From: Hyperoodon ampullatus
Taxonomy: Eukaryota > Chordata > Mammalia > Artiodactyla > Ziphiidae
Reading direction: 5' to 3'
DNA: 64,000 nt
Assembly: GCA_949752795.1 (NCBI GenBank)
Contig: OX457075.1
Location: 3,286,001 to 3,350,000, forward strand
The position numbers were made by a program, and so were the translations under genes. The notes under the pieces are model-generated. The model was given only the letters and a program-made list of their open reading frames with translations. It had not been told where the DNA came from and searched no databases. Every line of letters starts with the position of its first letter. The stretch's first letter is position 1. Below, one piece after another: positions 1-10,852 of this stretch.

Positions 1-1431
1 ATATCTAATCCCTCTCCATCCCCAATCACGCACGGCCTGTACACAGTAAACCACAGCAGGGAGAAAGCTGTTTATACCCCTCTTTCTTTGTCTGCCAGTA
101 CACCCCCCAACCCCTCCCCAATTTAATCTTTAACTCACCCAAATTAGGAAGAATTCTGTTTCCGGCCTTAACAGATTTCACAAAAGGGCCAAGAATCTGT
201 GAACCAAAGCCCAGCTCAGCCATGTGTGCGTCGTGGGGAGGGATCAGCGTTTCCTCAACATCCTCAAAGGAAACGTTACTTCCTAAAAGGAAAACCGTGG
301 AGGGGCTGGTGGTCCCCTCGGGGCCGTCAGTCTGTTGCTACTCAGGCTGCCTGGAACGTGAACCCGGGCTCCAGAGGCACCGCACAGGGCTTAGGGGGTG
401 TCTGTTCCTCGCCCGAAGCCCACCAGGCCCGCAGGAGAATCCTTCTTAGGCTCCAACCACGAGGGAAGGAGAGGGATCGCCGTCACGGGGATAATAAATG
501 TTTGTGGGCCGCACACCAGACAGGGCATCTGGAGGCTAAGGTCCCCCCAGGATGTGGTCCCCTGGGGGGAACGCCAAGCACAGGCCTCTGGCTTATCTTC
601 ACACGTTCCTCCACACCTTATCTGAGCAAAATCAACACCACAGTCCTCAAGCTAAAATACATCACAAAAGGAAAACAGGAAAACTCGTGACTCTCGGGTA
701 TGTGAGAAAGGGGTCCGCAGGGGGACCCTGGGGAAGCTCTCCCAGCGCTGAGGGGTCCGGCCAACAGGAGGCTGCTGCCTCTCTGATCTACTGACCAAAG
801 CCATCCAAGGCTGGGAAATCTGGAAGGCAGCTCGGGGGAAAAGCAGCATGAGTTTCAACAGGATCTGAGAACACCAGCAGTGCCAGTGGAAATACTGGTG
901 CTGAGGGCCGGAAATTCTTGTTTGGTTGACAGATCGAGCAGTTCTGTGTCCAAAAGGCACTGCACAGTTACGCACCACCAACGACAACCTTTAAATGCCA
1001 ATGAATAATGCTGGGAACTAAGGGACCCAGTAACACCGCAGCTGCCAACCTACTTACTGATCATTTCCTATAAAGCTGCCCGATTTCAGATGAGGACGTA
1101 CCTGTGGGTAGGTCAGCAGCGGGAACCACGCCCTTACCAGCGCTACGATGAGTGACACAGCGTCACAGGTGGGGGTCCGTTTATTTAAAGAGTCATTGAT
1201 CAAAAGCGGGATGTATGGAGAAGGTCATTCTGGAGAAGCTGGCCTCTGTAATTAGCATCCAAACAGGCACACGTCTGATAACTGTGCAGGGATAGCAGAC
1301 ACCACCCAGGGCTGTCCTGGGTGGGCCAGCATGTAAAGTCACCCTCCTCAGGGGTCACATTCAAATTAACTCGATAGCAGGGACGAAGGTTTAACTGACA
1401 TGCTCTTTAAAATCCACCCCAAATCACTCTT
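1..1431. other. Unique non-coding DNA
   Basis: No repeat, RNA gene or convincing exon was recognised here. Several short open frames overlap on both strands between about 200 and 990, but none has a recognisable domain or coherent splice-site context, so they look like chance frames in moderately GC-rich DNA. Confidence 0.5.
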
Positions 1432-1445
1432 AAAACTATATTAGA

Positions 1446-1643
1446 GGGGCTTCCCTGGTGGCGCAGTGGTTGAGAGTCCGCCTGCCGATGGAGGGGACAC
1501 GGGTTCGTGCCCCGGTCCGGGAAGATCCCACATGCCGCAGAGCGGCTGGGCCCGTGAGCCATGGCCGCGGAGCCTGTGCTCCGCAACGGGAGAGGCCACA
1601 GCGGTGAGAGGCCCGCGTACCGCAAAAAAAAAAAAAAAAAAAA
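1446..1643 (+). mobile_element. CHR SINE, short form
   Basis: This tRNA(Glu)-derived SINE begins gggcttccctggtggcgcag, carries a pol III A box (tggcgcagtgg) and a B-box-like ggttcgtgccc, and ends in an A-tail of about 24 bases. It is flanked by a perfect 14-bp TSD, aaaactatattaga, at 1432-1445 and 1644-1657. The perfect TSD and long A-tail mark it as young. Confidence 0.95.
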
Positions 1644-2001
1644 AAAACTATATTAGACATAAACAACAAAACCACTCGGCAGCTCCATTCTGAGCGAGGA
1701 CGAGGAACCAGGCAGAGACAGAGACAAAGATGGGGACGGGGGAGGGAGGGAAGGGAATGGAACCAGAGAAGAGCGCTTTCATTTAGTTCTGAGGTCAAGG
1801 TAACCAATCACATTACCCTGTCTTATTTCTTATGGTTTAATGGTCGAACGATGCAATATTTCTACAGGCAAAGGAAATATGCAGCACACGCACCTAAGTT
1901 ATGAAGCAAACCAGTAAATTCAGCACCCATGACGCACCACCCACAGAGCAGCACCCACCCCGTCGCATCACGTGGAGGCCCCCTGCATTGGGAGGGCTGA
2001 C

Positions 2002-2166
2002 TTTTTTTTTTTAATATTGATTGATTTGGCTGCATCGGGTCTTAGTGGCAGAACGCAGGATCTTTAGTCAAGGCGTGTGGGATCTAGTTCCTTGACCAGG
2101 TACTGAACTCAGGCCCCCTGCATTGGGAGCGCAGAGTCTTAGCCACTGGACAACCAGGGAAGTCCC
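2002..2166 (-). mobile_element. CHR-1-like SINE, older type
   Basis: Read on the minus strand this is an older tRNA-derived SINE: it ends (plus-strand view) with ccagggaagtccc and has a T-run at 2002-2012. It has diverged from the abundant young form and no clean TSD is visible, which suits an older insertion. Confidence 0.8.
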
Positions 2167-2250
2167 CGGGTGACGTATTTAATCTCTGTTAGTCAGGCAC
2201 TTAGAAGCTGATGCACTGATTACAGATGACTCCAGGCTTCAGGATCTTTT

Positions 2251-2476
2251 TTTTTTTTTTGCCGTACGCGGGCCTCTCACTGCTGTGGCCTCTCCCGCTG
2301 CGGAGCACAGGCTCCGGACGCGCAGGCTCAGCGGCCATGGCTCACGGGCCCAGCCGCCCCACGGCATGTGGGATCTTCCCGGACCGGGGCACGAACCCGC
2401 GTCCCCTGCATCGGCAGGCGGACTCTCAACCACTGCGCCACCAGGGAAGCCCCCAGGGAAGCCCCCAGGGAAGCCC
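2251..2476 (-). mobile_element. CHR SINE, short form, with amplified 5' end
   Basis: A minus-strand CHR SINE with a 19-bp TSD, ccaggcttcaggatctttt, at 2232-2250 and 2477-2495. Its promoter end is unusual: the 12-bp unit ccagggaagccc, the SINE's terminal sequence, is present three times in tandem (2441-2452, 2453-2464, 2465-2476) directly against the TSD. The rest of the element is a typical young copy. Confidence 0.95.
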
Positions 2477-2814
2477 CCAGGCTTCAGGATCTTTTCTTGG
2501 AACTCACGGTCAGCCATGATTAGGGTTCCCAGCAGCTCACTGAGGAGGGGGGCTTCCCTCAAAGCCAACCAGTTGGAACAGAGCCAAGCCACTCCAGGTC
2601 CTCACCTGCACCCAGAGAGGAGCCACAGGAAACTGTGAGCACAGAGTGGAGGGGTGGCCAGTGCCCGCCGGTGCTGGAGGGGTCCGATGCCCTCTCTCAC
2701 CCCCTCATGGTTCCCAAAATGGGCCCCCATTCCAATCCTCTCATTTACCACGATGTGGACTTGGCCACATTATTAATTAATTATTATTTTGGTCCCAATT
2801 AATTTTATTTGATA

Positions 2815-3055
2815 TCTAAAATTTTTTTCATTTTTATTTTATATTGGAGTCTAGTTGATTTACAATGTTGTGTTAGTTTAGGTGTACAGCAAAGTGATTG
2901 AGTTATACATATATGTATCTATTCTTTTTCAGATTCTTTTCCCATTGAGGTTATCACAGAGTATTGAGTAGGGTTCCCTGTGCTATACAGTAGGTCCTTG
3001 CGGATTATCTATTTGATATGTAGTAGTGTGTATATGTTAATCCCACACTCCCGAT
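2815..3055 (-). mobile_element. L1 3' end fragment
   Basis: The reverse complement contains the cetartiodactyl L1 3'-UTR signature (caacattgtaaatcaact followed by a short A/T-rich tail). Related ends occur at 9870, 11935, 28062, 38925 and 55135. Only the terminal part is present, a typical 5'-truncated insertion. Confidence 0.85.
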
Positions 3056-4597
3056 TTACTGGCCACGTTATTTACCTGCTCTGAGCCTGTTTCATCACCT
3101 GTCCGTGATCTTCCCACCCCCAAGGAAAGGATCAGGTCAGAGTATATGAATGCTCCTTAGAGCTGATGATTATTGTATACATGCTTGTGTCTATATTTTC
3201 ATTTTTATTATTATTATTTGTCAGAAGATACTGAGGGAAGACCAGGATACAGGCCCAGGACTGGGTTTCAGGGTACATTGCCCTATATTCTGATTAAATA
3301 TTCACAAAGAGACTGGTACATCTTTTCAGGAAAGAAGTTACCCTTCTTTAGGTCTTAGAAAAAGGACAAACTTATGTTCAGTGGCCCTTCAAGGCCTCCT
3401 GATATTAAAATTCATTCTCATTTAACAAATATTTCACACGTATATGTATTATGCCAGGCACCGTGCCGGGCACAGGAACAGGGTGTAAACAAGAAAGCAG
3501 GGTCCTACCCTCAAGGGGTCCATTTTCTAATGGGGGCGGGGGAGACAATAAGCAAGTGAACAAATTCACAGAGCATTTCAGATGGCTCCCATGTGAGGAA
3601 GGGAACAGAGAGGTGCCATGCTTTGGCCCAGCTGGTGAGGGGGGGTGGGGCGTTTAGAGAGGCTGGTCTAGGAAGGCCCATCGGAAGACGTACAGCAGGT
3701 GCTTCTGGGCCGAGGAGGCGCTTGGTGAGTCCAAGAGCCTGGGGATGCGACTGTCTGGGTGTGGCCTGGAGACTCCAGGCTCCCCAGGTGTTTCTGATGC
3801 ACGGCCTGAGTTAAGCACCACCCAGGTAAGCCTGTAAGTAGGCTCAGGACAGAGCCCTGGGGCACCGGGGGATGGCAGCCTTCCACTTCAGAACCTTTGC
3901 TCCAGCAGCATGGCCAGGTGAGGGGGCATGTCCACAGCAGGTGTACAGGAGTAATTACTTCTTTCACTTCACAGCCTGGAGGGAGGCAAGACAGTGTGTG
4001 TGCAATATTTACTTCCTGGAGCCTTGACTTTTCCTCCTGAAAGAATACTTCTAGGAAACACATTACAACTAAATCAGCATACTCCATATCCCTGGAAACT
4101 GTCCACTGCTTCTCATTTCAAGTGTTAAAAAAAATACCAAAAAAGAAGGCATAAATTCATTATGATTGCCTCTGGCATTCCATAAAATGAATAATTAGAA
4201 ATTAACACAGCATGACTCTGTATGGGGAGTGAACAGGGTTTATAATCCACATGTCAAGAAATAATAACCAGCTGAGCATCTGTGGCTGCAGGCACCCAGC
4301 TGACTTTATGGCCCATCGTAAAGCAGAAAAGTCATCCATACAAAGGATGGTTCCTATAAAAGAAGCTGATCATGACTTCAACCATTATATGCCCCGGGAC
4401 AGGAAGCTCACCAAACTCACCACAGTGGCTTCCTCTGGGGAGGAGGAGAAGGACAAAGAGTTCTTTCATCAGAAATATCTTACTTCTTTCATTTAAAAGA
4501 ATTTGAAGCAAACATGGCACAATAGTTATGAATTCTAGGAAGTGGTCCATGAGTGCTTGTTGTATTTACTCTATACTTTATGAAAAAGAGAAGGAGA
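3056..4597. other. Unique DNA with one L2 relic
   Basis: Apart from the L2-like piece at 3405-3570, this stretch shows no recognisable repeat, RNA gene or exon. Short open frames at 3.6-4.5 kb have no domain features. Confidence 0.5.
3405..3570 (-). mobile_element. L2 LINE relic
   Basis: The sequence around tatgccaggcaccgtgccgg, followed by a 'tctaatgggg...gacaataag' motif, matches the remembered pattern of the mammalian L2 3' region on the minus strand. It is diverged, as expected for this ancient family. Confidence 0.7.
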
Positions 4598-4805
4598 GGG
4601 CTTCCCTGGTGGCGCAGTGGTTGAGAGTCGGCCTGCCGATGCAGGGGACACGGGTTCGTGCCCCGGTCTGGGAAGATCCCACATACCGCAGAGCGGCTGG
4701 GCCCGTGAGCCATGGCCGCTGAGCCTGCGCATCCGGAGGCTGTGCTCTGCAATGGGAGAGGCCACAACAGCGAGAGGCCCGCGTACCGCAAAAGAAAAAA
4801 AAAAA
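4598..4805 (+). mobile_element. CHR SINE, short form
   Basis: A typical short CHR SINE whose A-tail runs into a GA-rich simple repeat (4806-4834). The left flank (aaaaagagaaggaga) and right flank (aaaaaagagagagagaga) are both GA-rich, so the TSD is probably hidden in, or expanded into, the microsatellite. Confidence 0.93.
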
Positions 4806-4834
4806 AGAGAGAGAGAGAGAGAAAGAGAGAGAGA
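4806..4834 (+). repeat. (GA)n microsatellite
   Basis: A GA-dinucleotide tract with one interruption, directly 3' of the SINE A-tail. A SINE tail/TSD is a common nursery for such microsatellites. Confidence 0.9.
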
Positions 4835-5724
4835 ACATTTGAAGGGTAAAAAAATTATCCGTTTAACATTTCTTGCATAATGTGTTAAATTGGCTGGAAC
4901 CGTATAATTATTTCTTACCATGACTGTTTGCCAGTTTCTGAGGCAATGATCCAGAATTCATCATTACCATTTGTGCTCCTGTTATATTTATACACGAGGG
5001 CTAAGGAAAATCTGTTCAATGCTGTGTAGATTGTCTATTTCACACTCTCCTCTCTTATTCGATTGCATAGAAGAGGACCTTAAGTGCCTCTCTGCCATTC
5101 TTCCTAAAAGTACTGCAGACAGTCTCCATAATTTCCCAGAAAGACTGATCCTGACTCACCTCTTCCAGAGCCCTACCACTGACTTAGACATTTGGGTCAA
5201 TCTTTACATATTCTTTTTTTCCCCTTAATTTATGCTTTCAATATAAAGCTGTTTCAGAGGGCAACACAACTTTAGGTTCTCCTATGCCTTTACAGGATAA
5301 TTCATGGTCTTGTGCTAAGTCAGGCCCAATAAAAAGCAAGAAATCATCAAAATGATAGTTGAGTAGTGCTGGGGAAGGCGCAGGAAATACAGAAACTGCA
5401 AGTTTTAGAACAGATATTTTCATCCGGAAATGTTTCTGAATCAACTGTACAGCAGTAGAAAACATTACCTTCCTGCAGGAAGGTGCGGTGGGGAGGAAGT
5501 AGAAAAAGAGACAAAGGAAGAGAATCTAACAAGTTTAACAATAAATTTTAACAAGATTCACATTGGTCGATCAAACCCTGTGAGCTGACCGGCAAGAAGT
5601 AATACATCCCAACACTGTGGTGTCAATTTAAAGGAATATCACAAATACAACTTAAGCTTAAGGGAAGCTTTTACAGTATAAACTCCTAAGTCAATATTAT
5701 CATTACATCTAAAAATTAATATTT
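4835..5724. other. Unique AT-rich DNA
   Basis: No repeat family, RNA gene or exon was recognised. Short open frames near 5.24-5.54 kb lack any domain. Confidence 0.45.
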
Positions 5725-5841
5725 TTCACAAACTTACGGTTACCAAGGGGGATAGCAGGAGTAAGGGGAGAGATAAATTAGGAGTTTGGGATTGACATCT
5801 ACAAACAAGTAGTATATAGTAATATATAAAATAGGTAAACA
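5725..5841 (+). mobile_element. L1 3' region fragment
   Basis: Contains the L1 motif seen also at 28.09 kb (cttaYggttaccaaRgggg, then aaattaggagtt.gggatt). It stops where the long CHR SINE begins. The L1 at 6179 starts again inside ORF2, so the two pieces are probably separate insertions. Confidence 0.75.
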
Positions 5842-6163
5842 GGGGACTTCCCTGGTGGCGCAGTGATTAACAATCCACCTACCAATGCAGGGGACACGGG
5901 TTCAAGCCCTGGTCCGGGAAGATCCCACATGCCGCGGAACAACTAAGACCGTGCACCACAACTACTGAGCCTGCGCTCTAGAGACCACGAGGCACAACTA
6001 CTGAGCCCACGAAGCAAAACTACTGAAGCCTGTGCGCCTAGAGCCCGTGCTCCGCAACAAGAGAAGCCCGCGCACTGCAAAGAAGAGGAGTAGCCCCCAC
6101 TCGCCACAACTAGAGAAAGCCCACGCGCAGCAAGGAAGACCTAATGCAGCCAAAAATAAATAA
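5842..6163 (+). mobile_element. CHR SINE, long form
   Basis: Starts ggggacttccctggtggcgcag and continues beyond the short form into the 'caactactgagcc ... cgcaac.agagaagcc ... gccacaactagagaaag' 3' body, ending atgcagccaaaaataaat. This ~320-bp form is likely the ancestral, full-length type from which the abundant short form lost internal sequence. No clean TSD was found. Confidence 0.9.
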
Positions 6164-6178
6164 TTTTTTTTAAAAAAG

Positions 6179-7480
6179 GCAACCTGTGGAATGGGAGAAA
6201 ATATTTGCAAATCACATATCTGATAAGGGGTTAATATCCAAAATATATAAGGAACTCTTACAACTCAATAGCAAAAAAAAAAAAAAAAAACACCTCATTT
6301 AAAAATGGGCAAAGGACCTAAATAGACATGTTTCCAAAGAAACCACGCAAATGGCCCACAGATATATGAAAAGATGTTCAACATCACTAATTATCAGGGA
6401 AATTTAAATCAAACCACAATATCACGTCACACCTGTTATTATCACACCTAAGAGACAACAAATGTTGGCAAGGATGTGGAGAAAGAGAACGCTGTTGGTA
6501 GTTATACAAATTGGAGTGGCAAATGTAGGAAAAAATGTGAAGATTCCTCAAAAAATTTAAAATGGAACTACCATATAATCCAGCAATCCTACATCTGGGT
6601 ATGTATCCAAAGGAAATGAAATTGCTGTCTCAAAAAGATATCTGCACCCCCATGTTCACTGTAGCATTATTCTCATGAGGCAAGATATGGAAACAACCTA
6701 AGTACCTAAGTGTCCATCAATGGATGAGTGGATGAAGAAAATGTGAAACACACACATGCACACACGCACATACAATGGAATATTATTCATCCATCCGAAA
6801 GAAGGAAGTAGAGTTGACCCTTGAAAAACATGGGTTTGAACTGCGTAGGTCCACTCAGATTGTTTTCAACAGGAAATACTATGGTACTACAGGATCCAAG
6901 GCTGGTTGAGTCTGCGGATGCAAAACTGTATCCTGAGGACCCGCGTATACGAGGAATGGAGCTGACCATGAATTATAAGCAGATACTCAACTGCGTGGAG
7001 GGTCAGTGACCCTAAGCCCCAGGCTGTTCAAGGGTGAACTGTACTGCCTTTTGCAACAACATGGATGAACCCAGAGGACATTATGCGAATTGAGATAAGT
7101 CAGAGAGAAATAAATACTGTACAGTATCACATGTGAACTCTAAGAAAACCAACAAGACCCTTAAACTCATAGAAACAGTAGAATGTTTATTTCTAGGTGA
7201 GGGGGATTTTGGTCAAAAGGTACCGTCTTCCCGTTATGAGATGAATGAAGCTCTGAGGATACAGCATGGGAACTATAGGTAATAATAGTATGTGATATAC
7301 TTGAAATCTACTAAGAGAGTAGATCAGAAGTAGTCTCACCACAAAAAAAAACAAAAAAAGGTAACTCTGAAGTGGTAGATGTGTGAATTAACTTGACTGT
7401 GGTGATCATTTCACCAATTATATCAAATCTTCACACTGCACACTTTAAATTATATTACAATTTTATTTGTCAATCATTAC
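6179..7480 (+). mobile_element. L1 ORF2 3' part and 3' UTR, degraded
   Basis: Contains the diagnostic end of L1 ORF2 (atctgataaggggttaatatcc; aaatgggcaaaggacct; a decayed tacaatggaatattattca motif) with many stops and indels. It is interrupted at 6811-7041 by a DNA-transposon MITE that sits between two TA dinucleotides; the L1 resumes with caacatggatgaaccc. It is non-functional. Confidence 0.9.
6811..7041 (+). mobile_element. Tigger/MER44-like MITE (TcMar) nested in L1
   Basis: A 231-bp element with inverted termini: left agttgacccttgaa, right ttcaagggtgaact. TA lies immediately outside each end (6809-6810 and 7042-7043), the expected target duplication of Tc1/mariner-type transposons. The flanking L1 reads straight across once it is removed. 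I assign the family from memory of the 'gttgacccttgaacaac' terminus; the exact name is uncertain. Confidence 0.82.
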
Positions 7481-7919
7481 CTCATCAAAGCTGGAGAAAG
7501 AAAAAAGGAAAACTGCAGGAAGACAGTGAATTCCAAGAGTTAAACCCTCCAAACAGTCTTCCGGCACTGGCGGGAGCAGCTGCCCCAAATATCCCGTGTG
7601 CTTCAGGGTCTAGACCTTCACCCTCCCTCTTACCACAGAGCTTCCTGTCCGCTATTAAAACCACTCACTTGGCAAGTGTTTGTTTGAGTCTTTTCTACGT
7701 GGCAGCATGTCTCTCAATGCTAGCTGCCTACCTTCTCCTTTATTCTTTACCATTAGAACCCCAATTTTGCTCCAGGCAGCAACATACCCTCCATAAATAA
7801 CAAAGCAGCTTCATTTCCCTGGCTCTGTTGCAGCTAAGGATGGCCTACTTCTGGCCAGGGAGGTGTGGGCAGAAGAAAGCTGTCCTTTTCCTAAGAACAA
7901 GAGAAGCGAGGCTTTGTCT
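7481..7919. other. Unique non-coding DNA
   Basis: No family was recognised. An open frame across 7393-7800 starts in L1 sequence and has no domain, so it is not called. Confidence 0.45.
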
Positions 7920-8391
7920 GGACTTCCCTGGTGGTGCAGTGGTTAAGAATCCACCTGCCAGAAGCCACCGCAATGAGAAACCCGTGCACCGCAACGAAGG
8001 GTAGCCCCCGCTCGCCGCAACTAGAGAAAAGCCGGCGCGTGGCAACGAAGACCCAACGCAGCCAAAAATTAATTAATTTATTTATTTTAAAGAAAAAAAA
8101 AGAATCCACCTGCCAATGCAGGGGACATGGGTTCGAGCCCTGGTCCTGGAAGATCCCACATGCCGTGGAGCAACTAAGCCCGTGCGCCACAACTACTGAG
8201 CCTGCGCTCTAGAGCCCGCCAGCCACAATTACTGAGTCTGCGTGCCTAGAGCCTGTGCTCTGCAACAAGAGAAGCCACCGCAATGAGATGCCCGTGCACC
8301 GCAACGAAGAGTAGCCCCCACTCGCCACAACTAGAGAAAGCCAGCGCGCAGCAATGAAGACCCAACGTTGCCAAATAAATAAATAAAAATA
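7920..8391 (+). mobile_element. Rearranged CHR SINE dimer (long form)
   Basis: Two partial long CHR SINEs sit head to tail. Copy 1 has the 5' head (gacttccctggtggtgcag) but jumps from cacctgcca at 7960 directly to gaagccaccgcaatgaga, a part that in copy 2 lies at 8271; about 156 bp is missing. After its A-rich tail, copy 2 starts abruptly at agaatccacctgcca (8101) without the first ~25 bp of head and then runs the full body. The 15-mer agaatccacctgcca occurs at 7946-7960 and 8101-8115. A tandem duplication plus deletion, or template switching, would explain this. Confidence 0.88.
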
Positions 8392-9869
8392 AAGTCCTTT
8401 TGAAAAAAAGAGAAGCACACTCCGCTGGCCCATACCTTTTGACGTCGCCATTCACCCTTCTTACTACTGGGAAGGCCACGTAAGGACCATTTCTAGAGGT
8501 ACAAGAGCCATTTCTAGACTAAGAATGAGAGAAAAGCAGAGCAGAAAGCTGAGGACAGGGATGCTGCACCATCGGGGGACTGGGCACCAGCCTAGACCAC
8601 TACATCCTCTGCACGTCTTGCCGCACAAGAAAAATAAACAACCACATTTCAATCTAGAGGTTCAGATTTTCTATTACATGCAGCCAAATTCAGTCTCAAA
8701 GCGCTGGGGAAGAGGTGTCCTTGACAGTTAAGGGAGATGAGAAAGGCCTGGTCCCAGCAGCCCTCGGACGGCGATCATCTATCAGGGGAGATGGAAACGC
8801 GGAGGAATACTACCACCGGACGGAACGTGCCCAGCACGTGGGCCACAGCTGGGGTGCTAAGGGGAGCTCAGAGAGGGGAGAAGGGCTTCTAGCTAAAAGC
8901 ATTTAAACTGGGCCACTTCACTCTCAAATAGCACCTTTATCCCAACTGGAGCAACACTGTGCAATCCAAGAGAGTACATCTCTACCGGTGGACGGCACGG
9001 GTTGGAGCCTCTTGGAGGGGTTAAGGCGGCTCCCCTTCCACGGACAGACGGACGGACGGACGGACGCGGCTGAGGAGCGTGGCAGGGAACACGTCTAGGA
9101 TTCCCTGTCTCCACGCTCCCTTCCACCCGCCCACTTAAAGAGCCCCAGATACGTGTTCTCGGGGCCCCAAGGGGACCACCCTTCCTCCCTCCTCTCCAGA
9201 TGATTCTGGGGCTGCTGGCTGGTGCCCAGGAACACCCCGGCGGAGCGGCTCCCTCGAGGAGGTTTTAGTCCCATGGTTCAAACCATCACAGCAAAAGCCC
9301 TGATGAGGAATCTGAGCCTCAGCCTGCAGGGAAGGCGGCCCTGCGGTGCTGTGACAACAGCCCTGTGCAGAGACCCTGAGGCTGTCCGAGCTCAGCCGCA
9401 GGGCCAGGGCGCCCAAGAAAACACGCCCAGGGGTTTACAGCACTGTCTTCCCAGACGGCACGGGGCCTGGGCAATACGTAGGGGGTTGCCAGAAGCAGGA
9501 TCCCAGCTGTGCGGCCGGCCCTCTCCCTCTGCTGGAACTCGGCCACCCGCAAGTGTCCCCACTGGCTCCTCCATTCAAGGCTGGTGCCCACGACCTACAC
9601 AAGGCTCTCTCCGTGTCTTCCTCCCAGGCACCCCCAGGGTCCTCGGCCACCGCAATCTCCACAACCCACTGCTGCCACCTGAGCACGGCTGGTCACCCAC
9701 ACACACACGCTCCCTGCCCTGACTCACCGAGTCCCAAATGGGGGCACCACCCTCCGTGCCCCCCGCGGCACCCACACGGGGCACACGCAGCACCGCCCAG
9801 TGCTTTCAGCGTCTCCCACCACCCCACCCCCAGACGCTGTTCAGTGTTCACACCCTCTGTGATTTGGGG
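8392..9869. other. GC-rich unique DNA
   Basis: A GC-rich stretch (especially 9.1-9.85 kb) with no recognised repeat except short simple tracts. A 166-codon plus-strand frame at 9222-9722 overlaps equally long frames on the other strand and has no domain. CpG density is visibly lower than in the island at 42-43 kb, so I do not call a promoter. Confidence 0.45.
9043..9065 (+). repeat. (GACG)n simple repeat
   Basis: About five tandem copies of the tetranucleotide gacg/cgga. CpG-containing tetranucleotide tracts are mutable; nothing functional is implied. Confidence 0.85.
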
Positions 9870-10376
9870 GCGGGGGTCTATTTTTTGATATTGAAGTAGG
9901 GTTGATTTACAGTGCTGCGTTAGTTTCTAGTGTAGAGCAAAGTGACTCCGTTTTGTATATACACACACACACACACATATAGATACTTTTTCAGATTATT
10001 TTCCACTATAGGTTATTACAGGATATTGAATATAGTTCCCTGTGCTATACAGTAGGTCCTTGTTGTTGATTTTCTTTATTTTATATATAGTAGTGTGTAT
10101 CTGCTAATCCCATACTGCTAATTTACCCCTCCCCGCCTTTCCCCTTTGGTAACCATAAACTGGTTTTCTATGTCTGTGAGTCTGTTTCTGTTTTGTAAAT
10201 GAGTTCATTTGTATCATTTCTTAGATCCTACATATAAGTGATATCATATGGTATTGGTCTTTCTCTGTCTGACTAACTTCTCTTAGTATGATCATCTCTA
10301 GGTCCATTCACGTGGCTGCAAATGGTAATATTTCATTCTTCTTTATGGCTGAGTAATATTCCATTGTATACATGTG
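9870..10376 (-). mobile_element. L1 3' end, part 1 of an interrupted copy
   Basis: Minus-strand L1: the 3' UTR (tgaagtagggttgatttac in plus view) leads to the end of ORF2 (ggctgagtaatattccattg). The L1 continues at 10603 after a SINE insertion, so 9870-10852 was one insertion of about 760 bp. A (CA)n tract lies at 9961-9977. Confidence 0.9.
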
Positions 10377-10389
10377 CCACATCTTCTTT

Positions 10390-10602
10390 TTTTTTTCTTT
10401 TTTTTTTTCGCGGTACGCGGGCCTCTCACTGCTGTGGCCTCTCCTGTTGCGGAGCACAGGCTCCGGACGCGTAGGCTCAGCGGCCATGGCTCATGGGCCC
10501 AGCCGCTCCGCGGCATGTGGGATCCTCGCAGACCGGGGCACGAACCCACGTCCCCCGCATCGGCAGGTGGACTCTCAACCACTGCGCCACCAGGGAAGCC
10601 CA
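10390..10602 (-). mobile_element. CHR SINE, short form, inside L1
   Basis: A minus-strand short CHR SINE with TSD ccacatcttcttt at 10377-10389 and 10603-10615. It splits an L1 3' end, so it is younger than that L1 copy. Confidence 0.95.
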
Positions 10603-10852
10603 CCACATCTTCTTTATCCATTCATCTGTTGATGGACACTTAGGTTGCTTCTACGTCTTGGCTATTGTAAATAGTGTTGCTATGAATATATGGGTGCATG
10701 TATCTTTTCAAATTATAGTTTTGTCCCAATATACGCCCAGTAGTGGGATTGTTGGATCATATGGTAGCTCTATTTTTAGTTTTTTGAGGAGCCTCCATAC
10801 TGTTCTCCATAGTGGCTGCACCAATTTACATTCCCACCAACAGTGCAGGAGG
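10603..10852 (-). mobile_element. L1 ORF2 end, part 2 of the interrupted copy
   Basis: Continues the L1 across the SINE with the usual ORF2 end in plus view (gatggacacttaggttgctt; tccatagtggctgcacc; ttcccaccaacagtgcagga). The copy is truncated here at its 5' side. Confidence 0.9.

Noticed and set aside
1446..1643. tRNA gene, from A and B boxes
   Set aside because: The boxes belong to the tRNA-derived head of a CHR SINE; there is no tRNA cloverleaf, and the same sequence recurs at many loci.
9222..9722. 166-codon plus-strand open frame as a gene
   Set aside because: No domain, overlapping frames on both strands, no promoter or splice evidence.
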